The translations under genes were made by a program, and so were the position numbers. A stretch of 64,000 nucleotides of DNA from positions 1 to 64,000 of the forward strand of contig JARFNK010000014.1 of assembly GCA_029167225.1 (NCBI GenBank). The letters run 5' to 3'. This document shows, in pieces, positions 24,029 to 33,120 of this stretch. Each line of letters opens with the position of its first letter. The stretch's first letter is position 1. Below the pieces are notes generated by a model. It worked only from the letters and a program-made list of their open reading frames with translations, did not search any database and was not told the origin of the DNA. The stretch is from Sphingobium arseniciresistens (GTDB lineage: Bacteria > Pseudomonadota > Alphaproteobacteria > Sphingomonadales > Sphingomonadaceae).

Positions 24029-24569
24029 GGCTCGTTCGAGATTCTGCCGCCACTGTCGGTCGTCTAATCGCCCCTCTGTCAAGACTAACCAGCCTTCGTT
24101 GGTTCATGAGTGATGCCATGCGTATGCCGGGTACAGGGTCGTCTACGCGGTCGATACAAAGTTGATCGCCGCAGGATGGGTTCCGTAGGTGAGATCTTCC
24201 TATGTTCGTGACGCAATCTACTCATCGGGGTAGTTGCTTCCCGCTTCTCGGAATTGTCTCATCCGCGTCCCGGCCGGGACGGTTCGGCACAGCGCGTCAT
24301 ACGTCCCCGATATGGTCGATCCAGACCGTCTCTAAGCCTTCCACGTCGAAAACCAGCATCCACAGAGCCTGGCGCTCTTCGGCTCTTTGCCAAAGGATGT
24401 GCCGGTGAGTTCTCTGACGGACTGAGGCCATTGCCGCCGTGGCAGCAGCTTCGCAGTAGTCCCGCAGTCGGCAATGATTGCAATTCCGCCATGTCGAATC
24501 GGCTTTCCTGCCCGAGCCAACTACCGCCTTTCTGCTCTTAATTGATTTGCTTGCATCCGTGTCTGCGGA
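24029..24569. other. Intergenic region containing an IS1182 end remnant
   Basis: A 541-bp gap between the membrane protein gene and the convergent RadC-like gene. The part before 24293 shows no gene or repeat. The next 132 bp are a diverged IS1182 right end (listed separately), and the rest is unassigned. Confidence 0.5.
24293..24424 (+). mobile_element. IS1182 right-end remnant
   Basis: This stretch aligns over its full length with the non-coding right end of the IS1182-family element at 5708-5840. Shared blocks include CCAGCATCCACAGAG and GGCGCTCTTCGGCTCT, and both end in a GACGGACTG terminus. By eye the identity is about 80 percent. No transposase coding sequence or left inverted repeat is present nearby, so this is the leftover end of a related, older insertion. 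Confidence 0.75.
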
Positions 24570-25643
24570 TTAATTTTTCTCTACGCTAAAGTAGGAAACG
24601 AGCGCCTTTCTGGCCTGAAGCGTCAGCTCAACGAAATGACGGCGGCCGTCATTGGGATCGCCGACTTTCACCAGCAGCTTTGCATCGCAAAGCTTGTTGA
24701 AGATACGAAGCGCCGTGCTCGGCGTGGCGGTGGAGGAACCGCACACTGTGTTGACCGCGATTTTCACACCTTCGGCTTCCTGGATGAAGACCTCGACCAA
24801 CATTTCCCAGGCCGGCTCTCCGAACAGTTCCGGCGATCCGATCAGGGCGCGACGGAACCTGCGGCGCTCGCGGACGGCTCTTGCGTTCTCAAGGGCTGCG
24901 GAACCTCGATCATAGGGGGAGCCGGCTTTCGGCCCCAGGCTGTCCTTAAGGACATGCGAGCCATCAGCCGGTCGATGGGGCTGAACCGTGTCGAGGGATG
25001 GCACCCTCACGGCCCGGGTCGCGGTAACCACGATATGATCGACGATATCGATGTCCAGAGAACGACCGATTTGCGACAATGTTCGAGTAACAAAAATGTC
25101 GCTTTCGCTGGGATTGGGATCTCCACTTGGGTGATTGTGGACAAGGATCAATCCGGCGGCCTCGAGTTCTATAGCCCGGCGAAAAATAGTGCGCGGATAC
25201 AGTGCCAGTTGCCGGAGAGAACCAAGCTGCAGCTGTTCATCGGCTATCAGATGCCCTGCGCTGTCAAGAAATATGACCCGTAAGACCTCTTCGGGCAGAG
25301 CGCCCATGGACGTCATCAGATATTGCAGTAAATTGGGGCAATCTGGACTGATCGGAAGAGAGGCAAAATCCTCCCGCATTCCTTCAAGGAGCACCAAGCG
25401 AGCACCCAGCAATATCCGGGCGACGGCTGCATGACCGCGTAGAACACGCTCCAGCGATTCGGGGCTTTGAGCGAAGATGCGCCCGATGCTCCGAAATTCG
25501 TCGAAGAGGGCGTTTGCTAGCCGGGCCCCATCGACCGGCTCGATGATTTCAATGAAGTCTGCCAGGATGGATCGCTGCCGTTGCGTCGCAGGCGCAGCCG
25601 ATGTCGCCAGGTTCCGAGGGCCAGAAGCGGTGGGAGAAGCCAA
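24570..25643 (-). CDS. RadC-like JAB-domain protein with C-terminal winged helix
   Basis: A protein of about 357 aa. The N-terminal helical part (about 1-110) precedes a RadC/JAB (MPN+) domain containing the metalloprotease-like signature VHNHPSGDPNPSESD (His-x-His and Asp zinc ligands). After a linker, the last 100 residues resemble a MarR-type winged helix (LRIFNKLCDAKLLVKVGDPN, then DGRRHFVELT). RadC-type proteins are common on plasmids and integrative elements; their biochemical role is unsettled. The start is uncertain: the TTG at 25643 is the best candidate and overlaps the upstream membrane-protein gene by about 125 bp. It is the last gene of a four-gene minus-strand set headed by a LuxR-like regulator. 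Confidence 0.72.
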   Translation of the reverse strand: MASPTASGPRNLATSAAPATQRQRSILADFIEIIEPVDGARLANALFDEFRSIGRIFAQSPESLERVLRGHAAVARILLGARLVLLEGMREDFASLPISPDCPNLLQYLMTSMGALPEEVLRVIFLDSAGHLIADEQLQLGSLRQLALYPRTIFRRAIELEAAGLILVHNHPSGDPNPSESDIFVTRTLSQIGRSLDIDIVDHIVVTATRAVRVPSLDTVQPHRPADGSHVLKDSLGPKAGSPYDRGSAALENARAVRERRRFRRALIGSPELFGEPAWEMLVEVFIQEAEGVKIAVNTVCGSSTATPSTALRIFNKLCDAKLLVKVGDPNDGRRHFVELTLQARKALVSYFSVEKN

Positions 25644-25993
25644 GATGAGGCAACCTGCATCGTCAAATACGCGATTGGATGCATGCTCAGATCCAGCGCC
25701 CGGCTGAAATGCGCCAGAAGTGGAAGTATCTGGAGGACGGCAGCCGCCATCGGCCAGAACCTGTGCGCAACGATCGCCAGCGAGATCGTCGATGTCGCCG
25801 CAAAGAGATCGATCGCAAGATGACCGGTGTCGACCGTCGCAAAGTGGGCCGGTATGAAGAGGTGCAGCGCCTGATCCATCAAGGCCATGGCAATCAGGAT
25901 CGCGGCCATAGCCCGTTCCGGCATTCCTCCTTTCCAGATGGCGTATCCAATCGCCATCGACAGGAATATCAGAAACAGGGCAATGCGTAGCAT
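25517..25993 (-). CDS. Membrane protein of unknown function
   Basis: A 158-aa protein with about four or five hydrophobic helices (for example IALFLIFLSMAIGYAIW at the N terminus and AMAAILIAMALMDQALHLF) and a short basic tail (RHRLRLRRNG). It matches no family I can name; small proteins of this shape accompany RadC-like genes in sphingomonad mobile elements as far as I recall. It starts about 40 bp after the preceding 108-aa gene, and its end overlaps the start of the RadC-like gene, so all are probably co-transcribed. Confidence 0.6.
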   Translation of the reverse strand: MLRIALFLIFLSMAIGYAIWKGGMPERAMAAILIAMALMDQALHLFIPAHFATVDTGHLAIDLFAATSTISLAIVAHRFWPMAAAVLQILPLLAHFSRALDLSMHPIAYLTMQVASSWLLPPLLALGTWRHRLRLRRNGSDPSWQTSLKSSSRSMGPG

Positions 25994-26034
25994 TCTGTTT
26001 CCAGATCATGTCGATGGCTCCTGGTCAATCGACT

Positions 26035-26361
26035 TTAGGCAACGGCGGCGAGGTGAGGGGGCGCTACGGCCATCGAAGGGCATTCGTGGAGATCGAGACC
26101 TGCGGTCTCCTTGCCGATATCGGCAAGTTCGCCATGAGCCCGCAGAACGTCATTGCTGATATCGATCAGCGACATTTGCGCCTTTGCGAGACGTATGATG
26201 GTCGCTTGCCCGGTTTTCGCGGCGACGCCGATCTCACGCCGGGCAGTCACGACGCTGGTCATGAGTGTGGAAAGCGCGATGATTGCGTCGTCGATACGGG
26301 CTTCTGCGCCGGGCACATCACGTTGCAGACGCGCTACCGCGAGCGATTCGGAATTGGACAT
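26035..26361 (-). CDS. Small helical protein, unknown function
   Basis: A 108-aa soluble protein that looks almost entirely helical (ARIDDAIIALSTLMTSVVTA; KTGQATIIRLAKAQMSLIDI), with a disordered Ala/Pro-rich tail. A good AAGGAGAAACT site stands directly before the ATG, which decides the start over a longer upstream open frame. It lies 61 bp after the LuxR-like gene and 41 bp before the membrane-protein gene. Its helix pattern could support oligomerization, but no domain is recognised. Confidence 0.65.
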   Translation of the reverse strand: MSNSESLAVARLQRDVPGAEARIDDAIIALSTLMTSVVTARREIGVAAKTGQATIIRLAKAQMSLIDISNDVLRAHGELADIGKETAGLDLHECPSMAVAPPHLAAVA

Positions 26362-26422
26362 AGTTTCTCCTTCGCCGGAAGCGCGGAGCGCTCCGGAGCA
26401 ATGTTGGGCCAGATTGTCAGGA

Positions 26423-26938
26423 TCAGTTGGAAACGAGGCGCGTAAGCGTCTCGGCGATGCCGAGGCCCAGAAACACGACGATGACCAGGGCGGTGAGCAT
26501 AGCAACCATGATCATTATGCGTGCCGGGATGCTGTAATCGTGTCTCCACCCTTCCTGGAACGGCGCCAGAAGATCCTTCCCTGCGCCCCCGGTCCCGATG
26601 CTGGGCGCAATACTGTCGCTCAGCAAAAGAACCGATGACGGGTCGCCGTCCGAAAAGTGGGATGGCACCAGGACAGGCGCGGGGGGAAGCTGCACCGGAT
26701 CATATGTGACGCGATCATATACGCTATTCAGCCGGGCGTAGACGACGGCCGCCTCATCGCGGTCGGCAGCACCGAGAATTTTTCGGGCGGCGGTGATGCG
26801 CTGATCGACAGTGGGTTTGGAAATCTGAAGGATCCGTGCGATTTCCTTCGAGCTCTTGCGTTCAACTACAAGGTCGAGGCAGGCGCGATGCTTGTCGGTA
26901 AGGCGGGACCAGCGGGAGAGGTCGTCCGGTTCTTCCAC
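26423..26938 (-). CDS. LuxR-type HTH protein with C-terminal membrane anchor
   Basis: A 171-aa protein. Residues 8-60 are a LuxR/GerE helix-turn-helix (LTDKHRACLDLVVERKSSKE, then IARILQISKPTVDQRITAAR). A Pro/Ser-rich linker leads to a single hydrophobic helix near the C terminus (IMIMVAMLTALVIVVFLGLG), so the DNA-binding head should be held at the inner membrane. The start is GTG. It heads the operon that ends with the RadC-like gene and is divergent from the mobilization genes, with 257 bp between. It may control one or both; no sensor domain is visible. Confidence 0.78.
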   Translation of the reverse strand: MEEPDDLSRWSRLTDKHRACLDLVVERKSSKEIARILQISKPTVDQRITAARKILGAADRDEAAVVYARLNSVYDRVTYDPVQLPPAPVLVPSHFSDGDPSSVLLLSDSIAPSIGTGGAGKDLLAPFQEGWRHDYSIPARIMIMVAMLTALVIVVFLGLGIAETLTRLVSN

Positions 26939-27150
26939 TGATGCCTTCCTCCTGACCGACCACTCGATATGGCAATGCTCAATCTCCGCACGCCATCAAG
27001 GCGATTCGCCCCGAGGAAGCATATCCATACTCCATGCGTGAAACACCCTGCGGTCGCTAACAGCGGGAAACTGTTCCTATAACCCTTCGATTATGGATTT
27101 TTAGATCGCCGCGACTTGCACGACGAATGCAGATTCTGTACCGTCATTGC

Positions 27151-27163
27151 GCTTCATGACATC
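27151..27163 (+). repeat. 13-bp direct repeat upstream of the mobilization operon
   Basis: GCTTCATGACATC, present again at 33710-33722. This copy lies 33 bp before the RHH gene and the other lies beyond the last mobilization gene, so the pair brackets the operon. It could be an operator for the RHH protein or part of a transfer origin. Confidence 0.4.
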
Positions 27164-27195
27164 TGCGGAGGTCCCCGGACAGGGAGACCCTTCGC

Positions 27196-27495
27196 TTGCC
27201 CAAGGTCAATTTTCGCCTCGATGGGGCGCTGCACGCAGCGTTGACGCGACGTGCGCGCGGTACGAACCTCTCTTTGTCGGGTTTCATCCGCCAGCTGCTT
27301 GAGCAGGCGGTCGATGAACGCAAGCGCTACGTCTTCTCCTCGCAGGATGAGATCCTCGCCACCTCGATCCAGATCCTCTCGATCGTCGCGACGTCCGTCG
27401 GCCAGCAGTCTCCCAAGGCGCTCGAGCAGGGAATGGCCCAAGCCCGCGCCATTCTCGCCGAACGCGGTCTGCTTGGCGGGGAGGATGCCCTATGA
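27196..27495 (+). CDS. Ribbon-helix-helix protein of the mobilization operon
   Basis: A 99-aa protein beginning PKVNFRLDGALHAALTRRAR, the strand and first helix of a ribbon-helix-helix (Arc/CopG-like) DNA-binding fold, followed by NLSLSGFIRQLLEQAV. RHH proteins at the head of relaxase operons bind the transfer origin and regulate or recruit the relaxase. The start is TTG, supported by GGGAG upstream. The stop overlaps the start of the coupling-protein gene by four bases. The second half is helical with no assigned role. Confidence 0.7.
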   Translation: MPKVNFRLDGALHAALTRRARGTNLSLSGFIRQLLEQAVDERKRYVFSSQDEILATSIQILSIVATSVGQQSPKALEQGMAQARAILAERGLLGGEDAL

Positions 27496-29582
27496 GCATC
27501 TTCCGCAACGATATGCTGGGTTCATGGACGCGCGGCGGCCAGGCGATCGTCCACAACGTCCGCATGACCACGCAGGTCTTCTACCAGACCATATTGGCCG
27601 GCTCTATCATCTGGATCATCGGCACAGTCTGGTATGCGTTCGAGAAATCGAGCGAATATGAGCGTTTCGTTCTGCTCAAGCTGGCCGAAGCGACCATCAA
27701 GGTCGATGCGGCCGGCGGAACCAATGACCCTGTACAATTCCGCACGCCGGAAGGGCAGGATTATTGGACTTCGGCGGACTGGCTGGTTGCCTCGGCGCTC
27801 GCGAAGAAGACCCTTCGGTCTTTCGAGGGCTATCTGCTGCACGGTGCGCTGATTGCGGGGCTGTTCACTTTTGTCATGCTCGCCTGGGCGTGGTTCTACT
27901 TCACCCGGACGGGCAGGGGCCTGGGCTCCAACGAATATCTACGCGGCGCGCGCTTCGGCACCATCCGGCAAGTCCGACGTGCGCTGTGGGGCCAGAAAAA
28001 GGGGCCCCTCGTCATCGGGGCTGTTCCGGTTCCCGAAGCCTTCGAGCCCGAGCATATCCTGCTATGCGGGGCACCAGGTACCGGCAAGACCAACCTCATC
28101 GTGGGCATGCTCGACGGCATCCGCAAATCGGGCCGTCGCGCCATCGTCTATGATACCGCCGGTACCTTCGTCGAGAAATTCTATCGTCAGGGCACCGATA
28201 TGCTGCTCAACCCGCTCGATCAGCGCACGGCGCGCTGGTCGCCCTGGGTCGATGTGCCGCGCGATTATCATTATGATCAGATCGCCGAGTCGACGATTCC
28301 CGACAAGCATGGCGATCCCTTCTGGGCCAAGGCGGCGCGGGGCACCCTGGTCGCTGTCATGCGCAAGCTGGCGCGTCAGAAGCACACCTATGTCTCGGTC
28401 CTGCTGGATCGGCTGCTGCGCTCGAAGCTCAAGGATTTGGCTGCCTTCGTGATCGGCACCGATGCCGCCGCCTTCATCAGCACCGAGGGCGAACGGACAT
28501 CCGCCGGCATTCAGGCCGAACTCGCCTCGGTGATGCGCAGCTTCGGCTATCTCGATGATACCGAGGACGGCTTCTCGATCCGGGACTGGGTGGAGAAGGG
28601 TGAAGAGGGCAGTTGGCTTTTCATCACCGTGAAAGCCGATCAGCTACCCTCGCTCCGCCCTTTGATCACCGTCTGGCTCGACATCGCCATCAGCGCCATC
28701 ATGAGCCTGACGCCGGATCGCGACCGGCGGCTTTATTGCGTGATCGACGAATTGCCGACGCTGCAGAAGCTGCCGTCGCTCTCAGACTTTCTCGCCCGTG
28801 CCCGCAAATATGGCGGGTGCGGCATATTGGGCTTCCAGTCCTATCCCCAGCTCAAGGCGACCTACGGCAAGGAAGATGCCGCAGCGATCACCGGCTATTG
28901 TTCGACCTGGGTGGCGCTGCGGGCGAATGACACGGATACTGCGGAGCATGTCTCGATCAACCTCGGTCAGGTTGAGCAGGTCGAGGCCAATGAAGGCATG
29001 TCCTATGGCGTCAACGACATGCGCGACGGCGTCAACCTGTCGCGCATGCAGGTGACCCGCCCGCTGGTGATGCCGACCGAGGTCACCAACCTGCCCAATC
29101 TGATCGGCTTCCTGCGCTTCGGCCGCAATCTTCCCGTGGTGCGGTTTGAAAGCCAGTTCAACGACATTCCCTCGCTGGGAGAAGCCTTTTCCGAGCGCAC
29201 GGATCCGCCCGTCCAGATCGACAAGGCGCAAGCTCTCGTTCGCATTGCCCACGCCGAATCGCGTGTCCGTGAAGCCATGGAGCGCGAGGCCGCGCAGGCT
29301 CAGCCAACTCCCAACGCGGTGGACAAGCCATCCAAGAAACCCCGGCCATCTCCTGATGCACAGGCGCCCCCACCTCCACAGCCGGATCTGTTCAACCCGC
29401 CCATGCCTGAGATCGATCCGCAGCGGGTTGAGGACATCTTGCTGAATGAAGAGCATGCCGAACTCCCGGCTCCCGCGCGAACCCTTTGGACCATCCTTGC
29501 CGGCAAGCAGGGGGAGATTCGTTCGGACCTTGTCCAGCACGGCCGTGAAGACGGCCCGCGCGAACCGGCGAGGCCGGCATGA
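27492..29582 (+). CDS. traD: Type IV coupling protein, TraD/VirD4 family
   Basis: A 696-aa membrane ATPase that links the relaxase-DNA complex to a conjugation channel. Two N-terminal membrane helices (about 30-46 and 110-130) precede the ATPase domain, with Walker A GAPGTGKTNLIV near residue 197 and Walker B YCVIDELPTL near 417. LLGFQSYPQL-like sequence (GILGFQSYPQLKAT) follows. The C-terminal tail is Pro-rich and acidic, probably for cargo contact. It overlaps both neighbours by four bases (ATGA junctions), giving a tightly coupled RHH-TraD-relaxase operon. It matches the F-type TraD/TraG group; the symbol is by family resemblance. Confidence 0.9.
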   Translation: MSIFRNDMLGSWTRGGQAIVHNVRMTTQVFYQTILAGSIIWIIGTVWYAFEKSSEYERFVLLKLAEATIKVDAAGGTNDPVQFRTPEGQDYWTSADWLVASALAKKTLRSFEGYLLHGALIAGLFTFVMLAWAWFYFTRTGRGLGSNEYLRGARFGTIRQVRRALWGQKKGPLVIGAVPVPEAFEPEHILLCGAPGTGKTNLIVGMLDGIRKSGRRAIVYDTAGTFVEKFYRQGTDMLLNPLDQRTARWSPWVDVPRDYHYDQIAESTIPDKHGDPFWAKAARGTLVAVMRKLARQKHTYVSVLLDRLLRSKLKDLAAFVIGTDAAAFISTEGERTSAGIQAELASVMRSFGYLDDTEDGFSIRDWVEKGEEGSWLFITVKADQLPSLRPLITVWLDIAISAIMSLTPDRDRRLYCVIDELPTLQKLPSLSDFLARARKYGGCGILGFQSYPQLKATYGKEDAAAITGYCSTWVALRANDTDTAEHVSINLGQVEQVEANEGMSYGVNDMRDGVNLSRMQVTRPLVMPTEVTNLPNLIGFLRFGRNLPVVRFESQFNDIPSLGEAFSERTDPPVQIDKAQALVRIAHAESRVREAMEREAAQAQPTPNAVDKPSKKPRPSPDAQAPPPPQPDLFNPPMPEIDPQRVEDILLNEEHAELPAPARTLWTILAGKQGEIRSDLVQHGREDGPREPARPA

Positions 29583-32533
29583 TCCAACCTCAGCGCCTCC
29601 ATGGTCAGCCTGCTAACATTGCCCGCTATTATACGGTGGGCGACTATTACACCAAGGGTGGGAACGAGCCTTCGGAATGGGCCGGCAAGCTCGCGGACGA
29701 TCTTGGCCTGTCAGGCGCGGTCGACCCGAAAGTCTTCCGGGCGCTTCTCGCGGGCAAGGTCGGCGACCAGCAGCTTGGCCGTTACCGAGGCGACGGGCAG
29801 ATCCAACATCATCCCGGCTGGGACTTTGCGGTCAACGCGCCCAAGTCGGTGTCGATCATGGCGCTGGTGGCGGGGGACGAGCGCGTGCTTGCCGCCCATG
29901 AGCGAGCGGTGACCGCCGCCATCTCCTATCTGGAGGAGCAGGCGCAACTGCGCCGCCGGGATGAAGGCAAGATCGTGCACGAAACCACCGGTCGCATCCT
30001 CGTCGCGCGCTTCACCGAACATGGCAGCCGGGAACTCGACCCCCATCTCCACACCCATCTGGTCGTCCTCAACATGACCAACCGCCAAGCCGGCGATCCG
30101 ATGGCGAGCCTGGAAAGCCGGGTCATGTATGGCGAGCAGCGCGTCGCCGGCCAGATTTACCGCAATGCCCTGGCCTTTACTTTGCGCGAGGCAGGCTATG
30201 AGATCGACACCGACCCACGATCGGGCCTGTTTGAAATACGCGGTGTGCCCGGGGATCTCATCGCGCAATTCTCGCAGCGCGCCGAGGCGATCGAGGAACA
30301 TGCCCGCGAACATGGGCTGGTCGGGCAGAAGGCGCAGCGCGCCTCTTTCTATGCCACGCGCAAGGCCAAGGTGAAGATCGGCAAGGAAGAACTTGTCGCG
30401 CGGTGGCACCAGCGCACAGGACCCCGCCTCGAGACGCTTCACCTGATCGCCGCCGCGACGCAGGAGCGCAAGGACATGCACCTGTCACCCACCGAACGGG
30501 AGGCATCGCGCGCGGCGCTTTTCGGCTTGCGGCAGTTGGAGACCACGGAAGCAGTCAACAATCTCGGCGATATCCTGCGCACAGGGCTCGCTGCCCATGT
30601 CGGCGAGGTCCGGCTCGAGGATATCCGTCCCCGGATTGAAACTCACGAACTCGTCCGCAAGCTGCTCCCCACCCATGACCAGACCGGCGACAAGATCCTG
30701 ACCCGTGGGCGCACCAGCCGCAAAACCTGGCGACTGGAATTGGCGCTCACCCAGCATATCGCGCTGGGGCTGGGCGATACCCGCCCGATGGCCTCGAGCG
30801 ATCGACTGCTCGCCATCCTCGAGCGAACCGGCCTCAACAAGCAGCAACAGAATGCCCTTGTCGAGACGGCGTTGACCAGCGATCGCGTCACCGCCATCCA
30901 CGGTGTCGCGGGGTCCGGCAAATCGACCCTGGTTCGCGTGCTGGGCGAAGCAGCTGAGCCCGGCACGACCTTGATCGCCCTGGCGCCCACATCTTCGGCG
31001 GCAGCCGAACTGGGCAAGAAGGCCGACATAGCGTCCTTCACCGTTGCCGGTTTCGTCGCGCGAGGCGGGCAGGGGATCACCGACCGCCATGTGCTGGTCC
31101 TCGACGAGGCGGGGCAACTGAGTAACCGTCAGGCCCAGCGGCTACTTGAGATCAGCAGGACGACCGGGGCACGGTTGCTCTTCCTGGGCGACGAGAAACA
31201 GACCGGCGCCATCGAACAAGGCAAACCGTTCTGGCTGATGCGCAAGCTGGGCCTGCCGACGGTCGAACTCAGCCAGGCCGTGCGTCAGGAAACCAAATCG
31301 ATCAAGGCGGCGGTGACGGAGGCACGAGCCGGTAACTTCGCGCAAGCGCTTTCCAAGCTCGATAGCGTCAGCACCGTCACAGACAATGAGAAGATGGCTG
31401 AACAGGTCGTCCATGCCTGGGTGCGGCTCAAACCTGATTCGCGCTCGGGCACCAACATCCTCGTGCTCGACAATGCGACGCGCCTGATCGTCAACAGCAA
31501 GATTCGCGATGCGCTGAAAGGCGAGAATGGTCTCGCCGCCGAAGATAGCCGCCTGTCCATCCTCGCACCCGCCGGCCTGACGGACGTCGAGAAGCATATG
31601 GCGCGTTTCTACGGCGCTGGTCGGATCGTGCGCTTCGACCGCGATATCGTCGGTCTCGGTGTTGCCCGCCATGCCGACTATCGCGTTGCCGGACTGGGAC
31701 GTGAGCACAACGGCCGGCAGGTCGTGCGCCTCATCGATGAGCAGGGTCGCACGATTCGCTGGGACCCGCAGGCCACCAGGGCACGGCATATCAACATCTT
31801 CAATCCGGAGGATCGCGATCTTGCCGAGGGAGATCGTATCCAGTGGCGTCTCGTCAACCGTGACCTTGATCTGCGCAATGCCGAGCGCGGGACCGTGGAG
31901 AAGCTGGAAGGGGCGTTGGCAACGATCCGCTGGGATCGGGATGGGCGCGTACAGAAAGTCGATCTCTCCGAGCACAGGACCTGGGATCATGGCTATGCCG
32001 AGACCGTCTATTCCGCCCAGTCCAAAACCTATCCGCGCGTCTTCGTGCTGGCGCCGGTCGAATCGCCGCTCGTCAATGCCCAGAATTTCTACACCGCCAT
32101 CACCCGTGCGGCCTTCGGCGCCAGGCTTTGGACCAACGATGTCAAGGCGTTGATTGCAAAGCTTGAGCGGCAATCGGGCGAGAAAACATCTTCGTCCGAG
32201 GGGCTGGGCCGCCTGAAGGCAGACCGCGTCGATGCTCTCTCTAGCCGTCGTGGTGAGCATCTGGCCAACGTCAGGGCCGAACAGCAGCGAATGCGCGCGG
32301 AGCGCCGTGATCGAATGCTCGAACGGCAACTCGATCGCCGCCAGCGTCCGCCGCGCGGCGCCGCCGAACATCTCGCCGAGGGCGCGCGCAGCGTTGCGCA
32401 GCTCCTCGATCGCTTTCTCGAGGGCATTCTCGATCGCGCTCGCACTGATCGTGACGCGCCAGACAATCAGCCGGCGCGGCCGGCGCCATCTCCTGTCCAT
32501 CACCCCGAGCCCTCTCGCGAGCCCGAGCGATAA
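29579..32533 (+). CDS. traI: MobF-family conjugative relaxase-helicase (TraI/TrwC-like)
   Basis: A 984-aa protein. The N-terminal TrwC relaxase domain (about 1-300) has paired tyrosines (ARYYTVGDYY), GWDFAVNAPKSVSIMAL, and the metal-binding HxH in LDPHLHTHLVVLN. The helicase part has Walker A HGVAGSGKSTLVRV (about residue 440), Walker B VLVLDEAGQLSN, and a C-terminal UvrD-like motif AQNFYTAITRA. The tail is highly basic. Such enzymes nick the transfer origin, attach covalently to the DNA through tyrosine and unwind it during transfer. It is somewhat shorter than F TraI. No pilus or channel genes are seen, so transfer probably borrows another system. Confidence 0.93.
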   Translation: MIQPQRLHGQPANIARYYTVGDYYTKGGNEPSEWAGKLADDLGLSGAVDPKVFRALLAGKVGDQQLGRYRGDGQIQHHPGWDFAVNAPKSVSIMALVAGDERVLAAHERAVTAAISYLEEQAQLRRRDEGKIVHETTGRILVARFTEHGSRELDPHLHTHLVVLNMTNRQAGDPMASLESRVMYGEQRVAGQIYRNALAFTLREAGYEIDTDPRSGLFEIRGVPGDLIAQFSQRAEAIEEHAREHGLVGQKAQRASFYATRKAKVKIGKEELVARWHQRTGPRLETLHLIAAATQERKDMHLSPTEREASRAALFGLRQLETTEAVNNLGDILRTGLAAHVGEVRLEDIRPRIETHELVRKLLPTHDQTGDKILTRGRTSRKTWRLELALTQHIALGLGDTRPMASSDRLLAILERTGLNKQQQNALVETALTSDRVTAIHGVAGSGKSTLVRVLGEAAEPGTTLIALAPTSSAAAELGKKADIASFTVAGFVARGGQGITDRHVLVLDEAGQLSNRQAQRLLEISRTTGARLLFLGDEKQTGAIEQGKPFWLMRKLGLPTVELSQAVRQETKSIKAAVTEARAGNFAQALSKLDSVSTVTDNEKMAEQVVHAWVRLKPDSRSGTNILVLDNATRLIVNSKIRDALKGENGLAAEDSRLSILAPAGLTDVEKHMARFYGAGRIVRFDRDIVGLGVARHADYRVAGLGREHNGRQVVRLIDEQGRTIRWDPQATRARHINIFNPEDRDLAEGDRIQWRLVNRDLDLRNAERGTVEKLEGALATIRWDRDGRVQKVDLSEHRTWDHGYAETVYSAQSKTYPRVFVLAPVESPLVNAQNFYTAITRAAFGARLWTNDVKALIAKLERQSGEKTSSSEGLGRLKADRVDALSSRRGEHLANVRAEQQRMRAERRDRMLERQLDRRQRPPRGAAEHLAEGARSVAQLLDRFLEGILDRARTDRDAPDNQPARPAPSPVHHPEPSREPER

Positions 32534-32544
32534 GGTCACCTCTC

Positions 32545-33120
32545 ATGCTGTTTGCCCTGTCCGCGGTCATGCTCATCATCCTCGCCTTCCTCATCCATCG
32601 ATTTCGGGTGCCGGTAAAGCATCGCTGGCGACGACGGCAGGCCAAGGCCATGGCGGCTCAACTTCGTGAGCGTGACCGGTTTCAGCCGCCACAGCTTCTC
32701 TATGCCCGCTTGCGCGCCATGGACCCGCTCGCATTCGAGGAGCTGTTGCTCGAAAGTTTCGAGCGCCGTGGTTACAAGGTCATTCGCAACCGCCGTTACA
32801 CGGGCGATGGCGGGATCGATGGGCAGGTCGTCATCGATGGCGCCATCTGGTTGATCCAGGCCAAGCGCTATGCCGATACGATCCGGCCGGAACATGTCTC
32901 GGCTTTCGAGGCGCTCTGTCGCGCGAGAGGGAAGCGCGGACTCTTCATCCATACTGGGCGGACTGGGCCGCAAAGTCGGGCCGTCGTCGCTCACGGCAGC
33001 ACTGTCGAAATCCTTGCCGGGCGCGCGTTGCTGGCCTTGCTGACGGATGGGCCGTTCCCGGACCTCAGCGGCACGAGACTTCATGCTCGATCGGTGTCGG
33101 TGGGGATGACGGGTCAATGA
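32545..33120 (+). CDS. Membrane-anchored Mrr-like restriction endonuclease domain protein
   Basis: The 191-aa product has one N-terminal membrane helix (MLFALSAVMLIILAFLIHRF), a basic stretch, and a PD-(D/E)xK nuclease domain of the Mrr/restriction endonuclease type. The active-site signature is clear: GDGGIDGQVV followed by LIQAKRYAD, the D...QxK form typical of Mrr-like enzymes. It lies inside the transfer operon, 11 bp after the relaxase and overlapping the transglycosylase gene by four bases, so it probably serves DNA transfer or the fate of incoming DNA rather than classical restriction. Similar genes in sphingomonad transfer operons are usually annotated only as restriction endonuclease. 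Confidence 0.8.
   Translation: MLFALSAVMLIILAFLIHRFRVPVKHRWRRRQAKAMAAQLRERDRFQPPQLLYARLRAMDPLAFEELLLESFERRGYKVIRNRRYTGDGGIDGQVVIDGAIWLIQAKRYADTIRPEHVSAFEALCRARGKRGLFIHTGRTGPQSRAVVAHGSTVEILAGRALLALLTDGPFPDLSGTRLHARSVSVGMTGQ

Noticed and set aside
31142-32539. Minus-strand open frame of 465 codons
   Set aside because: It is antisense to the relaxase-helicase, whose motifs are continuous over this region.
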